DNA of 64,000 nt, from assembly GCA_948470475.1 (NCBI GenBank), contig OX419342.1, positions 28,292,376 to 28,356,375 of the forward strand, given 5' to 3'. Below, in pieces: positions 55,807 to 64,000 of this stretch. The translations under genes were made by a program, and so were the position numbers. Source of the stretch: Galaxea fascicularis. Taxonomy: Eukaryota > Cnidaria > Anthozoa > Scleractinia > Euphylliidae. How positions within the stretch are numbered: the first letter of the stretch is position 1; every line of letters begins with the position of its first letter. Below the pieces are notes generated by a model that saw only the letters and a program-made list of their open reading frames with translations, did not search any database and was not told where the DNA came from.

Positions 55807-58800
55807 ATGGCTGACGACTCCAAATTTGCAATAGTCTCACCGAAATCAGTCAAATTATACGCTGAAATTGTCGGCGCGCACAGTTTGACAGATGATCTAG
55901 CGAGTTCTCTCGCGGAAGATGTCACCTATAGGCTCCGCGAGACGCTTCAGGTGCCGGTTGATAAAGTAACTTGATTTGACAACTTTTCAACGATGCTTTT
56001 TTTGTGTTGACGCCTTCAGACTAATGTTGTAATTATTGTACTTTAGAGTGCATCTCAGTACATGAAACATGCCAAGAGGAGACGACTCACTTGTGAGGAT
56101 TTCAACAAAGCGTTAGAAAGAAGCAGTACAGAGGTAATAAAGCTCTGTCTGCATTTCACAAACTAATATTGTAATGTAATTAGTAAGAAAGTGATTAGAC
56201 ACAAAACGTGGTGATAAATGGGCTGTCCGTGTACCGGACACAAACAAAAGAACAAAAACATGGAACAATACCTCTAAATTCCTAAGGGCTGGTTCACACT
56301 TTGACATAAGCATAAGCATAAACATAAGCATAAGCATAAGAAAAAATATGTGTGTCAACGGGGGTTATATAAGCATAAGCATAAACATAAGGAATGGACG
56401 TTTTTCCATTCCTTGTACTTATGCTTATGCTTATGTAACCCCGGTTCACACATATATTTTTCTTATGCTGATGCTTATGCTTATGTGCTTATGTCAAAGT
56501 GTGAACCAGCCCTAAGGCACTGACAGAAAACAATAATTTATTTTGTTGTACGTCATCTGTGCCGGTACATGAAGTAAGAGCCGATAAATGGCGAACAGGA
56601 GATGTGGAAGCGGAGGAGGGGGGGGGGAGTGTTAGAAGTTGGGGTATTTATTTGCCCTGGGCATCTACAGTTGTGTACTCAGGTGATTTTTGCCTTCACA
56701 GGTGATAAGAGTTTTTGGAAAAAACGATTACAGTATTGCTTTTTATTTTTCTATCAATTGATTGACCTATATATTTGTTTTTGTAGCCTGTTTATGGGTA
56801 TGGGTCACTAGAAGACATGCTGTTTCGGAGTACTACCACCAAAGAAGGTGAAATTTTCTTTGTTGACGACAAGGAAATTGGATTACGAGAACTAGCTATG
56901 AATGTTGCCATACCCACTGATCCTGGAAAGAGAACAGTGAAAGGTAACAAGCCTTGTTATTTTGTGTATTCTCTATCAAACCTAAATTGAATCCTACAAA
57001 GACTTACCACGTTTCTCTTTTGCAGCTTTCAGTAAAGTTTCCTTTCAAAAGATATCAAAACCATACACCTGCATTCAATATATTCGTAGCTACTTTGATC
57101 TTGCTTATTATTTCAGCTCACTGGTTGTCTATTGAGGGATCACTGCCTGTTGGAAGTCATGCACAGTCAAATGCCAGTAAGACTTTTCACCAAATTTTCA
57201 AATTCTAGAGAAAATTTTATAAGTGCTTTGTTTCCAAACCCCAATCCAATAACAAAAATGATATTTAACATTGAATCTATCATATTATATGGCAGTGTTA
57301 TTTAAAAGATTTATACCAAAAAGTTTTATTCTTGTGTTCTTTGTTTGACTCCAGGTCGATTCAGTAGTACCAGTGAGGGTGGAGCTGTTCTGTGCCCACT
57401 GTCTGAGGTGATGAGCTTTCCTTTAAATTGCATTGTCTTCTCTTTTATTAGTTTTGCAAACTAATTTGAACCAACATTGTCATTTCATTAACATTCTTGT
57501 TATACAACTAATATGAATAACAAATATCTTAGTTTATTTATCCTCGGATAAGAGGAAAGTGTATAGGTTGTGTCACATAGAAGTGATCCATCAAATGGGG
57601 AGAAGATTGGAACTTGTGTTTAACTAGTAAATTGTTGCTATCTGTTGATAATCCTTGTTAGAGTGAGATCAGCAGAAAAGGACTGCAGCAATAAGCTCAG
57701 CTATGAATCGCAGATTCTCCTCCATGATATAAAGCCTAATGTTCTGATCTCACACCAATTGCTGGATTTCATACCGTGAGGGCCTGGCTATGAGTCTGTG
57801 TATTATGGGATTGACAACACAAGACCCATATATTCTGAAAGAGCACACCGTGCTTTACAAAATCCTCAAGTTTTGTGTCAATTGGGCCAATATTGAACAA
57901 GATACAGCCATTCAAAAACTTAAAAATTTACTAACAAATGTAAGGATTGCTAGACACTTGTCCAGAAAGTGGCAGGAAATTCATACATTGGATCTTGTGT
58001 TGTTAATCCCATAATACATGGACTCATACTCAGACCCTCACGGTATGAAATCCAGCAATGCATTTCCTTGCTGTAAGGTCTTAGAGACTGTAACATTGCA
58101 TTCTTTTTGCAGGCACACTTGGGTTATTATGAACAAATAACAAAAGCTGTCTTAGGTGACAATGATGAGTGCTGCAAAGTAAGGATATTCTCTTTTAAGG
58201 CGGGGGTACACATGAAAGCTGTTTTCACACCACTTAAAATTGGTTTGATGGAAATATCTTGTTCACGTTTCAAGCAATGCAAAAACTCTCTGCTCATTCC
58301 ACAAATCAATGTTTTGGGGTGTCTTGTAAATTTTTTGGTGATTTTTAGGTATATTTGGGAGAAGATAGTTTTTCTCAAAAAAGTAGTAAAATATGGAGAA
58401 ATGAGGAATAGTTCGGATTTAATGTAGTTTAAAAATTAGGATTTGAAGTTAAAAATTGATATATGGTCACCCAAACAGTCCCCTATCAACCTGGTGTGCT
58501 CTTGGGTTGGGAGCAACTGTCTGTTGGTGTTCCAAAACTAATTCTCCTTCTTCTATCCCTTCTTTAAACCTCTTAAAATGCCATTCAAATTCATGTGTGT
58601 CCCCACCTTAACTTGTAGACTAAAAGTGTTCAAACCAGTTTAATTTACGCTTTACTTTGTTCTGGATTGTAATGCATTATGTGTTTGAAACAAAGGAAAC
58701 AAAAGATAATTGCAGCTTAATAATACTATCAAACAAAAATCAAGTCAGTAGTTACTGTTACACATATGGTTCATGGGTAACTCACATACTTGTGTGAAGC

Positions 58801-61800
58801 CTAATTATGTGATCCAATAGCATTTTAGTACAGTTTACATCAAAGGAACAGTCAATTCTTCAGGCAGTTCCAATTAGTTTCTGTTACATTAATCAGTTAT
58901 CAATTTGTTCCCTTTTAAAAGGTTTCAAAGTCACGAAATGCAGATTTAATTCATTTTACTTTTCTTTATGACTATTATAATATTTCCAATGTTTATTGTA
59001 TTTCCTCTATTTTTTCAGGTGGCTCTGCGTGATCTGAAGACTAATCCAAAACTCTCTTCTTTGCTGGCATATTTTGTGAATTTTATCGCATCAGGGGTAA
59101 GTTAAGCATTAGCCTGTGGATGCTGCTTAAGTACCATGAAGGTCCATGCTCAGGAAATGTTTCACAAGTGTCAGTCAACATTTGCATGTTTCTTGGTCAT
59201 AAGTTGTAAATAGGGACAAAAGAGAAGATATTCCCTGCTATTAAATAAAATTTTCACATTCTTCAAGGAATGCAGGCAAAAGTTTTCAATGTAAAGATAT
59301 ATATATTATCCCTGCCACTTAAGTAGATGTTGATCAAAGTATTGTATGTCCATCCAGACTAAAGGAAATTTTTGCAATAATTATTCCTCTTAGAAGATGT
59401 TGAGCCATATCATTAAAACTACGTAGTTTGGCAGTTGAAGTCACATGTAGTAAAGTATAGAATAATATATGCCAATATATGCCAATATATATCTTTGCTC
59501 GTTAGTGAAACAGATTTGCCACAATAGTAAAATAAAAGCTGTTTTATTAGTAACCAGTCTTTAAAAGTATTGTTGTGTTTTAGGTGAAGTCATACAGCCA
59601 TGACTTGACACAGCTGAGCAAGCTTTTGAGTATGGTCAGATCTGTGATCCACAATGACTCGTTATTCCTTGAACCTTATGTAAGCAATGAGTATCATACC
59701 CTATGTGCTTTATTCCACTGTTATACACATCTTTTTTTTTTTTTGTTATTTCTTCCACAGTTCCCTCCTTCTTTGTCAATTTGATTCTTCCAAACACTTC
59801 ACCTATAACTGAAGCTTCATTTGTAAAAATTTTGCACAGAGTGGTAGAATTCTGAGCTTTCAATCAGTATTTTCTCAAATAATGGGTTAGGGGGACCTCA
59901 GACTTTTGATATTTCAGCTCCCTCAGATTTTCGTTGAAATTGATCGGTTGTTTTGGTTCATCAGGTGATTCAGCTGGTCACTTCCGTCATGTACTGTTTG
60001 CTTGAGTCACTAGCTGCCTCACTTAATCCACAAAATGATCACTGGCGATTAAGAGATGAAGCAGCACATATTCTGGCTCGCATCAGTAGGTAAGTTTAAT
60101 ATGTGGGTACCAGTAAACGAATGTTTCATTCTATTTCTTAAAATTAGTGTTAATTTAAATTGCCCAGTCCTCAAAGAGAGTTAATTGCTGACCAAAAACG
60201 TATGAAGGCTACAGGCACTACCACATAAGAAGCGCCTTCGTTTCACGGAATACGGAGTTGCGAGTGCAAAAAAAGCCGTTGCAAACTTGGCTCCATACTT
60301 GGATAAATAAATAAACCAACTTTGAGTGAAACTTGCAGATTATTATCGCAGCACTGAGAACTGGCAAAAAAAGGGGGACAAACAAGTTTATAGCTTGTAT
60401 TTCTTTAATCTGTAATTGCTTTGAATAAGATTGCAAGAATAAAACGTCTTTGTCATCATTGTTAGAACCCTACTTTCTGTAACCTGCTGCTCATTTTTCC
60501 GAAGCAAACTGGCATTATCGCGGGGCATTGTTGTGGTGTCAACACCCTTCATTCCCGATTGATTTGCTGTATTTTTGTTTCCGTTCCGTGTTCAGGAAGT
60601 GTAGTAATCCAGTGAATTACTTGAGGCAGCAGTTGCTGATGACTCTTCAGGAAGTGTTGTTAGATGATGGTCGTCCTTTTTGTTCTCATTACGGAGCAGT
60701 AGTGGGACTCACAGAGCTGGGACCAGAGGTAAGCTTACGTGTACGCCTCATGGCTTCATTTAAAATACACCATTAGATTTTCAGGAGAATTTTATTTTAT
60801 CAACGGAGTTGATAACGTAATTTGGCCACTGTACAGAGATTCTAAAAGCTGGCATTTCGAGCATCAGCGAATTTGGTTTTAGAATCCCTGCACGGTGGCC
60901 AATACACATTATCAACTCCGTTGATAAAACCAAATTCTCATGTACCACGCCCCTCCGGTGCTGCACCACAGTTTCTTTAGAAAATAACCCCTTGATTCCC
61001 TCTCCAAAAGAAAAACGACCAATACCAAAATGACGTCGGTATGCCCTCAACCTACACTGGAATGCTGATGAATAGTCGGCTTCCCCATCAGTTTGTAGCT
61101 TTGTAGTTTTTCCTCTTTTTTTCCTCGTTATGCACACAAGTTTGCGTTTTCGATGCAGCCCTAGTTCCCATGTGGTCTACCCAAGGTCCAAGCCATGCAC
61201 TCAAATGGCGCACGAGTGGTAGCGAATAACAATCAGGACACAAAAACAACCTCGGAATTACATTGACAGTGTCGTAAATATTTGACCAGTGGAAAGATCG
61301 TGAGAGCGCAACCTGTTTTAAGGGGGAGGCGGGGGGATAGCTGAAAACATGGCCGCACTAACTGAAATCTGCACCAAGCAAGGAAAACTTGTCACTCTCA
61401 TTAGTTACCTCTCCTTATTGAGAAGCTTTTTAATTGGAGCTGTTTGGTGTGTGGTTTATTTCAGGCATTGGAGCAGCATCTCATGCCTCATTTGCGTACC
61501 TACTGGAACCAGTTGAAGCAAGTGTTGGATGATAACAGCCAGTCTAACGCTCTGCTGCAACAAGAAGCCTATCAAGTGTTCGGTGCTCTTCTGGTAAACT
61601 ACAGTTTTATACTTGGGGTCATTCCTGCTAAATTCGCTCACTCTAATTTTATTCCTTCTCTCTACAGCAGGCCGCTGGATGCCTTTTGAAGTCCAAACAG
61701 CAAGGTGTTCCCATGACCTCTCTCGGATTTCAAGTGAACAATTCTCACCCAGTTTTGCGTAGTAATTTATCTCCGTGGGCTGGAACGAGTGTCATTCAAC

Positions 61801-62438
61801 ACCCAGCCCCAGTTGCCTCAACCCGGTCCCGGTCAAGCTCAAGTGGTCTCGCTTCCAATTCTCTTCAACTCTACCAACAGCTCTATGACGTCTTTGGAGA
61901 CAGTTTGGCTCCCAGGGTCGCGCATAATAATTGGCAGGATGCCGCTGTCACAAAGAACAACCAGATGCGGATGCAGCCATTTGCTCATGCGTATTATCCT
62001 TTACGGCCGCTAGGACGCGACGCTCACGTGATCAAAGAGCTTATTAGTAAAGCTAAAGAAAGGTTACAAGTATTGAGCTCGCCAATACATACTTCTAAGA
62101 GAAAGAGAACGGATGACGAAGACAGGTCGGGCATGAAAACTGCAGACAGTAAACGACCTGGACATAGAAGCAAACGGATATGTTTGACGTTGAGGCCCGC
62201 GCGGGCGAAACTTACACTCCTTTCCACGGGTATTGCTCCTAATGAACCCAGTTCCTCTCGGAACTCTAGAAGGAGTAGTCATTGCACTGTTGAACCGACC
62301 AAGAAAGTAGCGAAGGTTTTTCAGAAACATTCTAAGCGTACTGTTGCTACTGGAAGAATACGACGGAAGTTTAGGAAAACAAACTTTCCACTAAATAGCA
62401 AAGCAAAATACGACTATCATATGGGAGTGATGTTATAG
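55807..62438 (+). CDS. TAF6L: TAF6-like protein (TAF6L), SAGA/PCAF-complex histone-fold subunit
   Basis: Twelve coding exons join to 632 residues (human 622): 55807-55950, 56047-56133, 56787-56943, 57117-57176, 57355-57407, 58113-58178, 59019-59096, 59584-59679, 59965-60089, 60596-60728, 61465-61593, 61668-62438; all borders are GT/AG and phases agree. The protein is a scaffold subunit of the SAGA-type coactivator, pairing through its histone fold with TAF9. The histone fold is at about residues 9-77 (SPKSVKLYAEIVG, LAEDVTYRLRE, RRRLTCEDFNKAL). The HEAT-repeat TAF6 C-terminal domain is at about 165-380, with GVKSYSHDLTQLSKLL, NDHWRLRDEAAHIL and CSHYGAVVGLTELG, closer to TAF6L than to TAF6. 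The linker AHWLSIEG is the form I associate with TAF6. The tail has LYDVFGDSLAPR and a Lys/Arg-rich end. The last acceptor is CAGCAG, allowing gain or loss of one Gln. Confidence 0.95.
56283..56515. mobile_element. Harbinger/Tourist-like MITE with ATAAGC repeats, TAF6L intron 2
   Basis: The ends GGGCTGGTTCACACTTTGAC (56286) and GTCAAAGTGTGAACCAGCCC (56512) are perfect 20-bp inverses flanked by TAA on both sides (56283-56285, 56513-56515). A 3-bp TWA duplication is characteristic of PIF/Harbinger elements. Inside, runs of ATAAGC/GCTTAT hexamers lie in both arms and meet at a central GGAATGG/CCATTCC hairpin, making the whole 227 bp nearly self-complementary. Confidence 0.8.
57758..58059. mobile_element. 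MITE with about 60-bp terminal inverted repeats, TAF6L intron 5
   Basis: The ends ATTGCTGGATTTCATACCGT (57758) and its inverse (ACGGTATGAAATCCAGCAAT, to 58059) continue inward past TGTATTATGGGATT with few mismatches. The interior contains a 74-codon frame (57790-58014) without similarity. No clear target duplication. It ends 53 bp before the acceptor of the next exon. Confidence 0.8.
60787..60937. repeat. foldback element with doubly palindromic ends, TAF6L intron 10
   Basis: The left arm has TTTTATCAACGGAGTTGATA and the right arm its inverse. Each arm also contains TTATCAACGGAGTTGATAA, which is itself nearly a palindrome. Length 151 bp, no coding. Confidence 0.8.
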
Positions 62439-62546
62439 CAGGTTTCCTGTAGGAGTATTTTGTGCTACCAGATTTAATTGTAACATTGTGTGTGTGTTGT
62501 ACAAGGACACGATCAAATAGACAATTTTATTACCTTTTGATAAATG
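62439..62546 (+). other. TAF6L 3' untranslated region
   Basis: About 100 bp after the stop codon before a MITE begins. No canonical AATAAA is seen; a GATAAA variant lies at about 62539. Confidence 0.4.
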
Positions 62547-62763
62547 TATTATAATAGCCTACAGTGCAGGCGGTTTTGGTGGTTTTCATCTTTCGAGTGT
62601 TTAGCCGCCATTTTGGTTTCGTTGCAGACTGGGAGAATTGGGGCTTTTTACCTCGCCCCAACTCTCCACTGTTTTCCTAATTCAAGATGGCGGCCTGAAC
62701 AACCGATAGGAATATCCACTCGCCCTCGCCAAAAACCACCTGCACTGCAGGCTAGTATTATAA
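62547..62763. mobile_element. MITE downstream of TAF6L containing GCCGCCAT/ATGGCGGC motifs
   Basis: The ends TAGCCTACAGTGCAGGCGG (62555) and CACCTGCACTGCAGGCTA (to 62754) are imperfect inverses, flanked by TATTATAA at 62547-62554 and again at 62756-62763. The interior has GCCGCCATTTTGG and its inverted partner CAAGATGGCGGCC. No coding frame. Confidence 0.75.
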
Positions 62764-63295
62764 GAGATGCTTCTTCTTGTAATATACAGTCAATTATCCC
62801 ATAAGTGACCACTTTGTAAATAACCGTTCAGTCAAATACTGTTTCAAAAATTCTCTCCTAAGAGATCACTACTCAAATTTCTTATTTCTTAAGCGACCGC
62901 GACCACTTTTTACGCCAGAAATTTCAAAACTTGTTTTGTTTTCTGGAAACAGTAAGCGGCCACCCAACATGATCACATACGATCTCTAGAAAATCATAAC
63001 CCAAATGTCACAGTTTTTAATAGCGCTGAGCCGGAGTGTTGACAAAAACGGTTATTGCATGTACAGTGATCTGTTGCAAAATGTGAGACAAACTTTCAAC
63101 AGTAGTATTTTCCAGATGTTATTCAATGTGAAATATGCCAGTGTTTTTAATCTTTCCCCTAAGCCTAATCTTAGCTAAAAAAAAGTTATGTCTTTATCAG
63201 TTAATCAATTCAGTTTTTGGTTTATTTTGTTGATATTTCTCGTGAGCGACCACCTCCCGTGAACACAGGGTCGTCACGTACGAGAGGGTTCACTG
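62764..63295. other. intergenic, nothing recognised
   Basis: No gene seen. The segment contains phrases such as AGTGACCACTTTGTAAATAA and AGCGACCGCGACCACTTTT that look like a diverged dispersed repeat. Confidence 0.3.
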
Positions 63296-63674
63296 TAGCC
63301 TGAGTATCAGGCGTTTCTAGGGTGGGGAAGGCAAAAAGAGCGAGAAAGTGAAGGAAGAAACGCCTGACACAAACAGCTCCTCAGAAGCCTTCCACCCCCA
63401 CACAGCGCTTGTTATAATTATCCAATCAAAATCGATTCAGGTAACTGTCATGTGTCATGAGAGTAAACTTCAATATGGCGTCTGTAATAACCCCTGCGCT
63501 GGAAGCTTGACTTCCGGTTGACTCACGTGACGTTTCTTATTGTCTTTTGACCAATTAACGTAACATCCAGAATCTGGATGTTGGACACAAGCGAATCAAT
63601 GGCTTTGTGTCAGGCCCTTCTCCTCTTCCTTCCCCTCGTCCCTGCTTCCCCGATAGGGCCTGATACTCGGGCTA
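63296..63674. repeat. inverted-repeat element with TAGCCYGAGTATCAGGC ends
   Basis: The left end TAGCCTGAGTATCAGGC (63296) and right end (reverse complement TAGCCCGAGTATCAGGC, to 63674) are inverted with one mismatch. Inner purine-rich and pyrimidine-rich blocks are also complementary. About 379 bp, no coding. The remaining bases to 64000 hold nothing I recognise. Confidence 0.75.
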
Positions 63675-64000
63675 GGTTCAATGTATATCAGTCTCGGGGA
63701 ACTACTTCATATTAGTCTCGCACTTTGCTCGCACCTGTGTGGCGCTCACTACCATAACATCGCCACACCCGTATGATGGCTTAGTAAAAGATCGCGATTG
63801 GTTCTTGCAAATAGAGGGGTTGATGTTCAAATGTCTCAGTGGTAGGTCGCGCATGGCACTCGGGCTCTAGTGCTTGACAGGTGACGCGTCGGATGTATTT
63901 TTAAGTTTATCACGAACAGGTACCAAGCTGTCAGGTCCTCACTCGTGGTACATCCTCACAATACACTTTTGTGATACGGACACAAAACGGCAATACACAG

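Overview
The window looks like nuclear DNA of an invertebrate animal, most likely an anthozoan cnidarian such as a stony coral. Evidence for an animal: AT-rich DNA, many short exons with GT/AG introns, human-like exon structure in four conserved genes, and dense decayed LINEs, tRNA-derived SINEs, small inverted-repeat elements and one young LTR retrotransposon. The anthozoan placement is my impression of gene and repeat style and is not proven by the sequence.

Layout. 0-7.7 kb: a degenerate short repeat, a broken LINE reverse transcriptase (minus), the last exons of an unrecognised His/Gly/Asp-rich gene (1791-3318, plus), an element flanked by TTAA, a degenerate (GTATACCCCT-like) repeat, and three consistent exons of an unknown gene with an Asp-rich end (6307-6998, plus). 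7.69-12.77 kb: a complete Ty3/gypsy-type LTR retrotransposon (minus) with identical 150-bp LTRs, tRNA-Leu-type primer site, polypurine tract and intact gag/PR and pol frames. 13.2-29.6 kb: two large arrays of the same 9-bp minisatellite in inverted orientation (about 2.8 and 4.7 kb), enclosing about 8.9 kb of repeat-rich DNA with LINE and hAT-like fossils and several foldback elements.

29.6-38.6 kb: PDCD2 (plus, 4 coding exons) starts about 75 bp beyond the second array and converges with TRPT1 (minus, 8 coding exons). 40.7-52.8 kb: pyruvate carboxylase (PC, minus, 15 coding exons, 1204 aa when joined), with foldback elements and tRNA-like repeats in its introns. 55.8-62.4 kb: TAF6L (plus, 12 coding exons, 632 aa), divergent from PC. 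62.4-64 kb: two more inverted-repeat elements.

The four recognised genes are unrelated housekeeping functions: ribosome biogenesis (PDCD2), tRNA splicing phosphate removal (TRPT1), mitochondrial anaplerosis (PC) and SAGA-type transcription coactivation (TAF6L). I see no operon-like or defence-like system. The most unusual structure is the inverted pair of 9-bp minisatellites that share a unique head sequence, one copy of which abuts the PDCD2 start codon. Exon borders were assigned by eye from splice consensus, phase agreement and protein family similarity; every joined gene keeps an open frame, but no transcript evidence was available.
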